NCBI GenBank assembly: GCA_900755065.1
Contig: CAAEFC010000013.1
Coordinates: 1-36,506, forward strand
DNA: 36,506 nt
Direction of reading: 5' to 3'
From: Bacilli bacterium
Lineage (GTDB): Bacteria > Bacillota_I > Bacilli_A > RFN20 > CAG-449
Positions within the stretch are counted from its first letter, which is position 1. Each line of letters begins with the position of its first letter. The position numbers were made by a program, and so were the translations under genes. Of the stretch, positions 23,861 to 31,335 are shown piece after piece. The notes below the pieces were generated by a model. That model was not told where the DNA came from. It did not search any database and saw nothing but the letters and a program-made list of their open reading frames with translations.

Positions 23861-23889
23861 GATATATTCCTGCCTGAACAAAAATATAA
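23861..23889 (-). promoter_or_regulatory. Possible sigma-E-type promoter for spoIIIAH
   Basis: On the - strand TTATATT (23889-23883) and AATATATC (23868-23861) are separated by 14 bases. This resembles the sigma-E pattern KMATATT / CATACAHT but has several mismatches. Mother-cell expression would fit the gene. Confidence 0.25.
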
Positions 23890-23928
23890 CTATCCCTATT
23901 GTCGCAGGTAGAAGAGGAGAAATTTGTC

Positions 23929-23958
23929 AAAAAAAATACCGATTTTGAAATCGGTATT
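23929..23958 (-). terminator. Intrinsic terminator after efp
   Basis: On the - strand AATACCGATT-TCAA-AATCGGTATT, a 10-bp stem overlapping the efp stop codon, followed by T6. Confidence 0.9.
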
Positions 23959-24514
23959 ACGCGCGGGAGTCGTAACTTCCGTCGTTGGTGAAGACAACGA
24001 TCGACTCGCCGTTTTCGACGAACAGCGGAACCTTGACTTTCAGTCCGGTTTCCAGATAGGCGTCCTTCATCGCTTTGTTGATGGTGTCGCCTCTCGTCGC
24101 CGGCTCGCATTCGACGATTTTTAACGTCATCTTGGCCGGCAATTCGACCCCGATGATCTCGCTCTCGTACATCGTGATCGTCACGGTCGCTTCCGGAACG
24201 AGGAAATTGCTTTCCCATTTCAGACGATCCTTGTCGATCGAGATCTGATCGTACGTTTCCAGATCCATGAAGACGTATCCGGTTCCGTCGTCGTAGAGAT
24301 ACTGCATCTGCTTCTTGTCCAGACGGAGAAGTTCCACCTTGTCTCCGCCGATGAAGGAAAGATCGAGGACCGATCCGGTTTTGACGTTCTTCGACTTGAC
24401 CTTGACTTTCATTTTGGCCATCGCCGTCTTATTCAGATCGATATCCAAGCAGGTGTAGATGACGCCGTCGCTTTCAAAGGTATTGCCCGGGCGCAATTCG
24501 GTAACATTGATCAT
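23957..24514 (-). CDS. efp: Elongation factor P with a non-canonical tip loop
   Basis: A 185-residue EF-P of normal length with all three beta-barrel domains. NVKTGSVLDL, the YLYDDGTGYVFMD region of domain 2, and LETGLKVKVPLFVENGESI with GSYDSRA at the C-terminus are characteristic. EF-P enters the ribosomal E site and relieves stalling at proline runs. The tip loop of domain 1, PGKG in most bacteria with Lys32 modified, here reads K29-T-A-M-A-K34. Met32 stands at the modified position by residue-for-residue count with B. subtilis. A Lys at 34 might substitute. AGGAGG precedes the ATG. Confidence 0.95.
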   Translation of the reverse strand: MINVTELRPGNTFESDGVIYTCLDIDLNKTAMAKMKVKVKSKNVKTGSVLDLSFIGGDKVELLRLDKKQMQYLYDDGTGYVFMDLETYDQISIDKDRLKWESNFLVPEATVTITMYESEIIGVELPAKMTLKIVECEPATRGDTINKAMKDAYLETGLKVKVPLFVENGESIVVFTNDGSYDSRA

Positions 24515-24536
24515 ATTTTTTCCTCCTGAATCGTGT

Positions 24537-24926
24537 TTATTTTACATCATTCCGATAAAATATGGAATAAAAAAATTGATAGGAAGACAAAATTGCCAGG
24601 AAATAGAGGCAGAGGAGGCTTTGCCCGTCTTTGATTAACCGCCCCGTCAGATTCAGAATCAGGCAGAGAACAAGATAGACGACCGTCGCGGGGATCAGGT
24701 ACGTCAACGGGTGTCCGCCGCGCTTTTTCATTCGGCTCAGAGGAACGGAGAGAACGAATCCGGTCAGAACGAACGCAAAATAGACGATCGTAAGGTCGGC
24801 GAAGTACATTCCCGTCAGATCGATGAAACCGAAGGAAAAGCCGGTGAAATTGAAGACGTAAAAGAACTCGTTCAGGATCACGAGCGAAAAGGCAGAGGAA
24901 AGGCAGATGAAAATGCGATTGATCAT
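24537..24926 (-). CDS. Hypothetical four-helix membrane protein
   Basis: A 129-residue protein I do not recognise. It has about four predicted transmembrane segments: roughly residues 5-25, 38-63, 73-95 and 101-124. A basic loop with SRMKKRGGHP between the second and third would face the cytoplasm. It lies 22 bases upstream of efp and 37 bases after the metallo-beta-lactamase-fold gene, in the same orientation, so it is probably co-transcribed with both. GGTGAG precedes the ATG. No catalytic motif is visible. Confidence 0.65.
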   Translation of the reverse strand: MINRIFICLSSAFSLVILNEFFYVFNFTGFSFGFIDLTGMYFADLTIVYFAFVLTGFVLSVPLSRMKKRGGHPLTYLIPATVVYLVLCLILNLTGRLIKDGQSLLCLYFLAILSSYQFFYSIFYRNDVK

Positions 24927-24963
24927 GGTCTCACCGCATTTAGTATGCGCACCGAAGAAAGAA

Positions 24964-25584
24964 TTATTTGAAAAAAGGATTGCGTTTCTTCAATTCGCCG
25001 AACGAAAGAACCGGTCCGTGTCCGGGACAGACTTTCGTCGAATCCGGAAAAGGCATCGAACGGAGTCGGGCGAGCGAATCCGCGATTTCCCTTTCGCTTC
25101 CGCCGGGAAGATCGCTTCGTCCGATCGAATCGGCGAAGACGAGATCGCCGACGAAGAGAAGCCCTTCCCTCTTGAAGAAGTAACAGAGCGATCCGCGCGT
25201 ATGTCCGGGAACCTCGATCGCATCGAAGGCGACGCCGGAAAGATTTTGTTCGCCTTCGTCGAGCACCTCGATCCGGCATTGCGGGACGAAAAGGCGATTG
25301 AGAAACATCTTGGAACCATTGGCGTTCGGCCGTTCGATGAGGTGAATTTCTTCCCGCGATGCGTAAACCGGACAGTTGAACGTCCGGACGAAATCATCGA
25401 CGCCGAGAATGTGGTCGAAATGACCGTGCGTCAGGAGAATGAAGTCGAGCCCGCCGATCTTCCGGATACGCGAAAAGATCTCTTCGGAGGCATAGCCCGG
25501 ATCGACGAGAAAATTCTTTTCGCTTTCGACGACGTAGACGTTGGAGGAAAACGAGGTGCGGGAGGTAAATTTCCAGATCTTCAT
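24964..25584 (-). CDS. Metallo-beta-lactamase-fold hydrolase, YqgX/glyoxalase II-like
   Basis: A 206-residue MBL-fold protein. The metal ligands are in THGHFDHILG, VPGHTRGSLCYFF and FVGDLVFADSIGRSDLPGG, with a final CPGHGP. The FADSIGRSDLPGG element is typical of YqgX-like proteins, which are annotated as hydroxyacylglutathione hydrolase or bacillithiol-linked hydrolases; the substrate is unproven. The likely start is the ATG at 25584. No Shine-Dalgarno site precedes it: the bases before it are the T run of the rpmG terminator. Longer readings run into rpmG. Confidence 0.85.
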   Translation of the reverse strand: MKIWKFTSRTSFSSNVYVVESEKNFLVDPGYASEEIFSRIRKIGGLDFILLTHGHFDHILGVDDFVRTFNCPVYASREEIHLIERPNANGSKMFLNRLFVPQCRIEVLDEGEQNLSGVAFDAIEVPGHTRGSLCYFFKREGLLFVGDLVFADSIGRSDLPGGSEREIADSLARLRSMPFPDSTKVCPGHGPVLSFGELKKRNPFFK

Positions 25585-25592
25585 GCGCAAAC

Positions 25593-25615
25593 AAAAAAAG
25601 AGCGGGACGGCTCTT
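25593..25615 (-). terminator. Intrinsic terminator at the end of rpmG
   Basis: On the - strand AAGAGC-CGTCCC-GCTCTT followed by a T run. The left arm overlaps the rpmG stop codon. It lies 8 bases before the next start codon, so some read-through or a separate start is needed for the downstream gene. Confidence 0.75.
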
Positions 25616-25766
25616 ATTTCTTTTCTTTGTGCAACGTCATCTTGTTGCATTTGGAACAGTATTTTTTCAGTTCCATTTTTTCCGGATGATTGCGTTTATT
25701 TTTCGTGCCGATGTAATTCTCTTCACCGCAAACCGTGCATTTGTAAATAATATTGTCGCGTGGCAT
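25614..25766 (-). CDS. rpmG: 50S ribosomal protein L33
   Basis: A 50-residue L33 with both zinc-binding Cys pairs: YKCTVCGEENYIGTKNKRN and MELKKYCSKCNKMTLHKE. It is therefore the zinc-containing form. L33 is part of the large ribosomal subunit near the E site. GGAGGT lies 6 bases before the ATG. The gene is short but has the full family pattern. Confidence 0.95.
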   Translation of the reverse strand: MPRDNIIYKCTVCGEENYIGTKNKRNHPEKMELKKYCSKCNKMTLHKEKK

Positions 25767-25794
25767 AAGTACACCTCCATCTTTTACCTTGTCT

Positions 25795-25805
25795 ATCTTA
25801 GCACA
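25795..25805 (-). promoter_or_regulatory. Extended -10 promoter for rpmG
   Basis: On the - strand TGTGC-TAAGAT gives an extended -10 (TGC before TAAGAT), 28 bases before the rpmG ATG. No good -35 at standard spacing. Confidence 0.4.
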
Positions 25806-25847
25806 GACATTTTGAAAATACTACAAAAATGTTCGGAAAATCGATAT

Positions 25848-26183
25848 TTACTTCTCTTCCTTTTTCGGCTTTCCCTCGCTCAGACCGATGACGTCGTCGA
25901 CCGGCAGAGAGAAAGCGATTCCCTGTCCGGGCGTGTCGAGACCGACTTTGCTGTACAGGGCGTGAAGCACCTGTTCTTTGATATCCGCCGGCACGAGAAT
26001 GATCACGACCTCCTTGTCGGGGTGAATGACGATGTCGAAGCGCTTTTCGGCTTCTTTGGTCGCCGTTCCCCGCGCGGAAAAGACCGTTCCTCCGCTTGCA
26101 CCGACTTCGCGCGCGGCGCTCATGACTTCGTCGGAAAAACCCGAATTGACGATGCAGATGATGTTTTCGTATTTTTTGTCCAT
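25848..26183 (-). CDS. PII-like signalling protein, second copy
   Basis: A 111-residue PII/GlnB-superfamily protein. The VGASGGTVFSARGTATKE segment corresponds to the T-loop base of PII proteins, and DTPGQGIAFSLPVDDVIGLSE resembles their C-terminal nucleotide-binding strand. The canonical uridylylated Tyr context and the typical GlnB PROSITE segment are not evident, so it is PII-like rather than GlnB. It starts 1 base after the other PII-like gene, with GGGGG inside that gene as ribosome site. The operon also contains the DUF1538 transporter, which it presumably regulates. The ligand is unknown. Confidence 0.75.
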   Translation of the reverse strand: MDKKYENIICIVNSGFSDEVMSAAREVGASGGTVFSARGTATKEAEKRFDIVIHPDKEVVIILVPADIKEQVLHALYSKVGLDTPGQGIAFSLPVDDVIGLSEGKPKKEEK

Positions 26184-26184
26184 G

Positions 26185-26586
26185 TTAATCCCCCACTTTC
26201 TTGTCTTTGGCGTCGTTGCTGAGAAACTGATAGATCGATACGCCGATCACGCTCTTCAACGGAACGGTATAGGCGATGCCCTTTCCGTTCCGGATCGTGT
26301 GGAACTTCTGATCGATGATCGAGAGGAGTTTTTTCGCGTTCCCGGCCTTGATGACGCTGAAAATAATTGCCTTTCCCTGACTTCCCAATCCCAGCGGATC
26401 GTATTCTTTCGGCGCGGTTCCCCACCCGTAGACGATCCATTGCAGGTTGGCTTCAAACGTGGAAATCAGGTCGCCGTAGAAATCCGTCTTCGACCGTTCG
26501 ACGATCGTGACGAGCAGAAGCAGTTTTTCCGGCGCTTTGAGGTTCTCTTTGCTTTTCAAACCCGGTCTTTTCGTTAGTCTCGGCAT
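26185..26586 (-). CDS. PII-like signalling protein, first copy
   Basis: A 133-residue PII-like protein, divergent from its neighbour. An N-terminal extension of about 18 residues, including LTKRPGLKSKENLKAPEK, precedes the core strand LLLLVTIVERSK. The putative T-loop region reads YGWGTAPKEYDPLGLGS, and GKGIAYTVPLKSVIGVS matches the C-terminal strand of the other copy. AGGAGGT precedes the ATG. It lies 10 bases after the DUF1538 gene. The pair could form homo- or hetero-trimers; this is inference. Confidence 0.65.
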   Translation of the reverse strand: MPRLTKRPGLKSKENLKAPEKLLLLVTIVERSKTDFYGDLISTFEANLQWIVYGWGTAPKEYDPLGLGSQGKAIIFSVIKAGNAKKLLSIIDQKFHTIRNGKGIAYTVPLKSVIGVSIYQFLSNDAKDKKVGD

Positions 26587-26596
26587 GGTCTACCTC

Positions 26597-28126
26597 CTAA
26601 AATTCGATGATCTGCTCATCGTCGCTCGCGGTGATTCTCCGCATGCGGATTCGTTTCGTCAGTTTCTTCGACATGATTTCGCGGAAACCCAGCAACTGGA
26701 TCGAAATTAACGGCGTCATCGCCACCATCGCCACCACGCCGAACGCGTTGGTCAGAACTTTATCTCCCGCATTCGGATAGAGGGCGTTGCAGACGCCGAT
26801 GGCAAAAGGCAGAATGAAACTCGACGTCAGAGGCCCCGAAGCGACTCCGCCGGAATCGAAGGCGATCGCCGTGTAGATTTTCGGAATGAAGAACGACAGG
26901 GCGAAGGTCAGAAGATAACCCGGAACCAGATAGTACAGAATCGAAAAGTCGTAGATTACGCGAATGATCGAAAGGCCGATCGAACAGGCGACGCCGATCG
27001 ATAAGGAGATCAGAAGCGATCGCTTGGAAATGCCGCCGTTGGTCAGGTCGTCGACCTGCTTCGTCAGCACCTGGATCGCCGGCTCGGCGAGAACGACGAC
27101 CAGACCGAGAACGAAAGCGAAAAGAATGATCACGTAGGAATCCTGCGCGGCGATCGTCGTTCCGACGGCGAATCCGATCGGCATGAAACCGACGTTGACC
27201 GCGGTCAGAAAGAGAACCAGTCCGAGAAACGTGTAAACCAGACCGATCAGAATGTTGACCAGTTTTTTCTTCGGAAGGTGGATTAACAGGAACTGAATCA
27301 CCATGAAGATGACGAAGATCAGCGATAAGGAGAGGCCGACCTCTTTCATCGTATTCGGCATTTCCTTGAAAAAAGACAGGGCGAAATTGTCGGGAATCGC
27401 ATAATTCGGTAATTGATAGGAAATCGTTCCGTCGAAAGAGATGCCCAAAAGAAGCAACGCGATGACCGGGCCGATCGAACAAAGCGCGACCAGACCGAAA
27501 CTGTTCTCCGAGGAAGAACGACCGCCGATGGTTACCGCGATGCCGACGCCCAGAGCCATCATGAACGGAACGGTGATCGGACCGGTGGTGACGCCTCCGG
27601 AGTCGAAGGCCAATGCCAGAAAGGAGACGTTGCCCCGTATCGTCAGGATTGCCGTCAGCGCGAAGATGCAGAGGTAAAAGAACATGATCATCGAAGAGAG
27701 TTCTTTCCTGAAAATGATCTTGATCACGCCCAGAACCAGAAAGATGCCCACGCCGGCGCCGACGGTGAACAGGAGAGTCGTCGGCGAAACGACCTCGCTC
27801 ACCTGCTTGGACAAAACGCTGAGATCCGGCTCGGCGATCGTGATCAGAAGGCCGAGAACGAAATAGACGACGATCATCAGCGTCAGTTTCGACGTGCGCG
27901 TCAGAGAAGAACCGGTATGCTCGCCCATCGGCTGCATCGCCAGGTCGGCGCCCAGACTGAATAACCCCATTCCCAGAACCAGGATCAGAGCGGAGAACAG
28001 AAGAATCCCCCGCTGGTACATCGTCAACGGACAGACGGGCGTAAACGAGAAAATCAGAATCAGCAACGTTACCGGTAAAATGGAAAGAACGGCTTCTTTC
28101 AATTTAATCAGCAACTGGTTGATCAT
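26597..28126 (-). CDS. DUF1538 membrane transporter, internally duplicated (UmpA-UmpB-like)
   Basis: A 509-residue polytopic membrane protein of the DUF1538 family. Two homologous halves are visible. ITIAEPDLSVLSKQV (95-109) corresponds to VVLAEPAIQVLTKQV (344-358), and AFDSGGVTTGPIT (173-185) to AFDSGGVASGPLT (422-434), an offset of about 249 residues. The paired DUF1538 proteins UmpA and UmpB of Halomonas are reported to act together as a Na+(Li+,K+)/H+ antiporter; here both halves lie in one chain. AGGAGG precedes the ATG. Two PII-like genes follow in the operon and a VanZ-like gene overlaps the start. Ion specificity is not shown by the sequence. Confidence 0.85.
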   Translation of the reverse strand: MINQLLIKLKEAVLSILPVTLLILIFSFTPVCPLTMYQRGILLFSALILVLGMGLFSLGADLAMQPMGEHTGSSLTRTSKLTLMIVVYFVLGLLITIAEPDLSVLSKQVSEVVSPTTLLFTVGAGVGIFLVLGVIKIIFRKELSSMIMFFYLCIFALTAILTIRGNVSFLALAFDSGGVTTGPITVPFMMALGVGIAVTIGGRSSSENSFGLVALCSIGPVIALLLLGISFDGTISYQLPNYAIPDNFALSFFKEMPNTMKEVGLSLSLIFVIFMVIQFLLIHLPKKKLVNILIGLVYTFLGLVLFLTAVNVGFMPIGFAVGTTIAAQDSYVIILFAFVLGLVVVLAEPAIQVLTKQVDDLTNGGISKRSLLISLSIGVACSIGLSIIRVIYDFSILYYLVPGYLLTFALSFFIPKIYTAIAFDSGGVASGPLTSSFILPFAIGVCNALYPNAGDKVLTNAFGVVAMVAMTPLISIQLLGFREIMSKKLTKRIRMRRITASDDEQIIEF

Positions 28127-28592
28127 GGCGTTTCCTCCTTTTTCCCCATTCTATCGCTATTATAAGGGTACTCAGGAGAACAAAACCAGCAAAATCGATT
28201 AAAACATCGACAAAAGACGGAAAACGTCCGGAAGAAATCCGTTGAAAGACAAATTCGCTGACGAAGGCGAAAAAAAATCCCGTTCCGTAATGGACGCCGA
28301 CGCCGAGTAAGAACCTCTTTCTCAACAGCGCGCGATAAAAGAGCCACGAAGAGACGCCGAGTACGAGAAAATAACCGAAATGGCCGACGACTTTCCGCGT
28401 CAGGCGGAAGAAGTCCGGCGTCCTTTCGATGCTTACGTGGAAGATTTTTTCGCCCGTATCGGCGATGAGGTTTCCGACTGTCTTCGAACTCTCCGCCGAC
28501 GCTTCCCCGCTTTGTAAGCAAAGGCAGGAAAAGAAGACGATCAGAGCGAAGTACACGAGGCCGGAAAGAATCGGGTAAATGCGTTTCTTCAT
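28104..28592 (-). CDS. VanZ-like family membrane protein
   Basis: A 162-residue membrane protein with about four hydrophobic segments. The pattern FFSCLCLQSGEASAESS followed by KVVGHFGYFLVLGV and a closing SFVDVLIDFAGFVLL is that of the VanZ/teicoplanin-resistance-like family, in which a conserved His-Phe motif (GHFGYF) and an Asp-rich last helix are typical. Family members are linked to envelope or lipoteichoic-acid-related functions; the role here is unknown. The start at 28592 has only a weak AAAGAG ribosome site. The 3' end overlaps the DUF1538 start by 23 bases. Confidence 0.75.
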   Translation of the reverse strand: MKKRIYPILSGLVYFALIVFFSCLCLQSGEASAESSKTVGNLIADTGEKIFHVSIERTPDFFRLTRKVVGHFGYFLVLGVSSWLFYRALLRKRFLLGVGVHYGTGFFFAFVSEFVFQRISSGRFPSFVDVLIDFAGFVLLSTLIIAIEWGKRRKRHDQPVAD

Positions 28593-28626
28593 CTCTTTAT
28601 CATATCGCTTTTTCCCGAAAAGTAAA

Positions 28627-28673
28627 GGGCGATCGCCCAATAAATTGAAAATAAGGACGACTTGTGCGACAAT
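28627..28673 (+). promoter_or_regulatory. ispG promoter with upstream palindrome
   Basis: TTGAAA (28645-28650), 17 bases, then an extended -10 TGC-GACAAT (28665-28673). A perfect 12-base palindrome GGGCGATCGCCC lies just upstream at 28627-28638, between the divergent VanZ-like and ispG starts. Confidence 0.45.
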
Positions 28674-28692
28674 AGAGGAGCGAGGAAAGAAA

Positions 28693-29766
28693 ATGATACG
28701 AGAAAATACGAAAAGCGTGCAAGTGGGAAGCATCGTCATCGGCGGGAACAATCACGTCGTGATCCAATCGATGTGCAATATCAAAACCGAAAAGGTCGAT
28801 CGCGTCGTCCGTCAGATCCGCCGCATGGAAGCGGAAGGGCTGGAACTGATCCGCGTCTCCGTGCTGGACTTCAAGGACGTCGCGGCGATCGGCGAAATCA
28901 AAAAGCGGATCGGGATTCCCCTCGTCGCCGACATTCACTACGACTACCGTCTGGCACTCGGGGCGATCGAACAGGGCGCGGATAAAATCCGGCTCAATCC
29001 GGGAAATCTGAAAGACGAAAATCAGATCGTTCAGGTGATATCCGCCTGCAAGGAAAAGCGCGTTCCGATCCGGATCGGCGTCAATTCCGGTTCGATCGAT
29101 CCGGACAAGGTGCGGAAAAACGGCGGGAAAGTCACCCCCGAACTGATGATGGAATCGCTCGACGAATCGATTTCGCTCTTTGAAAGACACGGATTCACCG
29201 ATCTGGTGCTGGCCTTGAAATCCAGCGATCCGATTCAGACGTTAGAAGCCTATACCGTCGCGGCGAAGCGCTACCCGTATCCGCTTCACATCGGCGTCAC
29301 CGAAACTTCTTATAAGGATATCGGGCTGATTCGTTCGACGATCGCGCTGGCTCCCCTATTAAGGGAAGGCATCGGCAACACGATCCGGATTTCGCTTTCC
29401 GACGAACCGATCGAAGAAGTGCGCGCCTGCAAGCGGCTTCTCCACGAACTGGATCTGTACCCGAATGCCCCTACCCTGATCTCCTGCCCGATGTGCGGGC
29501 GCGCCAACGCCGACATCATGAAGTTGTCCCGTCGCGTCGACCGTTTTTTGCAAACGCGTCCGTGCGCGGTCAAGGTCGCGGTCATGGGCTGCGTCGTCAA
29601 CGGCATCGGCGAAGGCAAGCAGGCCGACATCGGGTTCGCTTTCAACAATGCCGCGACCTGCACGGTCTTTTCCGAAGGCAAGGTGAAAGGGACCTGTTCG
29701 CCGGATCAGGTGATCGGCGTTCTGAAAACCTATCTCGATGACATGGAAAAAAACCACCGCTCATAA
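28693..29766 (+). CDS. ispG: 4-hydroxy-3-methylbut-2-enyl-diphosphate synthase IspG
   Basis: A 357-residue IspG of the MEP isoprenoid pathway, converting MEcPP to HMBPP with a [4Fe-4S] cluster. The TIM barrel shows VVIQSMCNIKTEKVD, PLVADIHYDYRLAL and KIRLNPGNL. Cluster ligands are in SCPMCGRAN and MGCVVNGIGEGKQADIGF, including the conserved Glu. The ATG at 28693 is chosen because GAGG lies 7 bases upstream; the frame remains open earlier but overlaps the divergent VanZ-like gene. Transcribed alone against its neighbours. Confidence 0.96.
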   Translation: MIRENTKSVQVGSIVIGGNNHVVIQSMCNIKTEKVDRVVRQIRRMEAEGLELIRVSVLDFKDVAAIGEIKKRIGIPLVADIHYDYRLALGAIEQGADKIRLNPGNLKDENQIVQVISACKEKRVPIRIGVNSGSIDPDKVRKNGGKVTPELMMESLDESISLFERHGFTDLVLALKSSDPIQTLEAYTVAAKRYPYPLHIGVTETSYKDIGLIRSTIALAPLLREGIGNTIRISLSDEPIEEVRACKRLLHELDLYPNAPTLISCPMCGRANADIMKLSRRVDRFLQTRPCAVKVAVMGCVVNGIGEGKQADIGFAFNNAATCTVFSEGKVKGTCSPDQVIGVLKTYLDDMEKNHRS

Positions 29767-29788
29767 ATTGGTATGGGTGATGGTTTTT
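29749..29788 (+). terminator. Hairpin with U run after ispG
   Basis: AAAAACCACC and GATGGTTTTT pair with one mismatch around a 20-base loop, and the right arm ends in T5. It overlaps the end of ispG and the proposed start of the next small gene. Confidence 0.5.
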
Positions 29789-30023
29789 GGATTATCTGAA
29801 TTTCATTTTGTCCCGGCTCAGCAAACCGACGTTGAAGAAGTTCTTCGCGCATTACTCCGTCTTTCTGACCGACGAAGAAAATACCCGTCTGTATAATCAG
29901 ATCAAGCGCTACCAGCAGGTGCTGAACACGGAAAATTATCGGATTTACCTGTACGACGCGAATCTGGCGATCGACAAATTCAAGAAAGACCAGATCGATC
30001 AGGTGTTGCGCCGTTTCATTTAG
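29787..30023 (+). CDS. Small protein of unknown function
   Basis: A 78-residue soluble, helical protein I do not recognise with confidence. It contains LSKPTLKKFFAHYSVFLTDE and a C-terminal QIDQVLRRF. The shape recalls DUF2624 (YqfT) proteins, which are encoded near cshB and nfo in Bacillus, but this is a weak resemblance. An in-frame TGA at 29778 forces a TTG start at 29787, with GGTGAT six bases upstream. The start sits inside the ispG terminator hairpin. The 3' end overlaps the convergent helicase gene by 8 bases. Confidence 0.6.
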   Translation: MDYLNFILSRLSKPTLKKFFAHYSVFLTDEENTRLYNQIKRYQQVLNTENYRIYLYDANLAIDKFKKDQIDQVLRRFI

Positions 30024-31335
30024 CCTTTTTCGCGCGCAGGTTGCTCCGGATGATCTTCCGCTTATGGTCGCTTTTCACTTTCGCGACCGTTTTCGCGATC
30101 TTCTTTTTGTATCCCGGTTTGACTTTTCGGGTCCGCACTTTGGCAATCTCGCGTCGGATTTCGCTTTCGAGAGCCTCGTTCTTTTTCCGCTTCGCGGACG
30201 GTTCGTTTGCTTTTCTGAGCGCGTCTTTCCTCAGCACATAGGTGTCAAAGTCGATCCCGGCGCGGCGGAAGCGCTCGAAAGTATCGTCGTCATCGTTAAA
30301 AAAGACATAGGAGTCGCCTTTTTTTCCGTTTCTTCCCGTCCGTCCCGCCCGATGAAAGTAGTAATCGAAATCTTTCGGAAGATCGACGGAAAGCACGTGG
30401 CTGACGTCGTCGATGTCGATGCCCCGCGAAGCGATGTCGGAACAGACGATGATCGGAAATTCGCCGCGATGAATCCGCCGGAGATTGTTTTTGTTTTCGC
30501 GGGATCGGAGATTGCCGTTGATGATCGTGCAGTCCAGACCGCGCTCGGCGAGTTCGCGGTAAATCCGTTCGACCCGCGTCTTTTCGGAAGCGAAGATCAT
30601 CAGGCGGTACGGTCCGATCTTTTCGATGAAGGCGACGATCTGCTCGATCGGGTCGCGGTGCTTGATATCGACCAGATGGTGCGCGACGTTCCGGTTGACG
30701 CGCGCTTTTTTGTCGACGTCGACGATCTCGTCCGCGCCGACGAAACGATACGTCTCGGCGACCTGATGTTCCTTCATCGTCGCGGTGAAAACCAGACGCT
30801 GTGCCGGACGGATCTTCGCCAATAACCGTTCGATCGACTCCCGGTGCGAATCGTCGAGGAGCATATCGGCTTCGTCGAGGACCATCACGCGGATGCCGGT
30901 CGAGTCGACTTTTTTTTCGATGAAAAGATCGACGAGTTGATCCGGCGTTCCGATCAGCATTTTCGGCATCGTCTTTCCGTAAGCCAGTTCGTCGAGAAGA
31001 CGGGATTTGTCCTGTCTCGGCGAAACGAGTTTCACGCTGACCGTCGGATAACGCCGCGCGAGGTTCTTCGCGAATTCGTATGTTTGCTCGGCCAGAATCG
31101 AGGTCGGCGAGACGATCAGCGCCTGAATCGCGTTTTTTTCGGGATCGACGCCGTTCATTAACGGAACCAGAAAGGCGTGCGTCTTTCCGGAACCGGTCTG
31201 ACTCTTGCAGATCAGCGACTTTCCGTTCAGGATTTTCGCCAAAGTCGCTTCCTGAATCGGCGTCAGGTCGGTGTAGCCCTCTTCTTTCAGCGCCTGCACG
31301 AGTTCCCGATCGAGCCGGTAAGAAGCGAACTTCAT
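30016..31335 (-). CDS. cshB: DEAD-box RNA helicase, CshB-like
   Basis: A 439-residue DEAD-box helicase. Motifs are the Q-motif region LTPIQEATLAKIL, motif I SQTGSGKTHAFL, PTSILAEQT (Ia), DEAD (VMVLDEADMLL), TAT in VFTATMKEH in place of the usual SAT, and HRAGRTGRNG (VI). The C-terminal tail is very basic and carries KVKPGYKKK, a feature of CshB-type cold-shock helicases that remodel mRNA and ribosomal RNA. The start overlaps the aspS stop (ATGA), making it the third gene of the hisS operon, an unusual partner for synthetases. Confidence 0.87.
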   Translation of the reverse strand: MKFASYRLDRELVQALKEEGYTDLTPIQEATLAKILNGKSLICKSQTGSGKTHAFLVPLMNGVDPEKNAIQALIVSPTSILAEQTYEFAKNLARRYPTVSVKLVSPRQDKSRLLDELAYGKTMPKMLIGTPDQLVDLFIEKKVDSTGIRVMVLDEADMLLDDSHRESIERLLAKIRPAQRLVFTATMKEHQVAETYRFVGADEIVDVDKKARVNRNVAHHLVDIKHRDPIEQIVAFIEKIGPYRLMIFASEKTRVERIYRELAERGLDCTIINGNLRSRENKNNLRRIHRGEFPIIVCSDIASRGIDIDDVSHVLSVDLPKDFDYYFHRAGRTGRNGKKGDSYVFFNDDDDTFERFRRAGIDFDTYVLRKDALRKANEPSAKRKKNEALESEIRREIAKVRTRKVKPGYKKKIAKTVAKVKSDHKRKIIRSNLRAKKAK

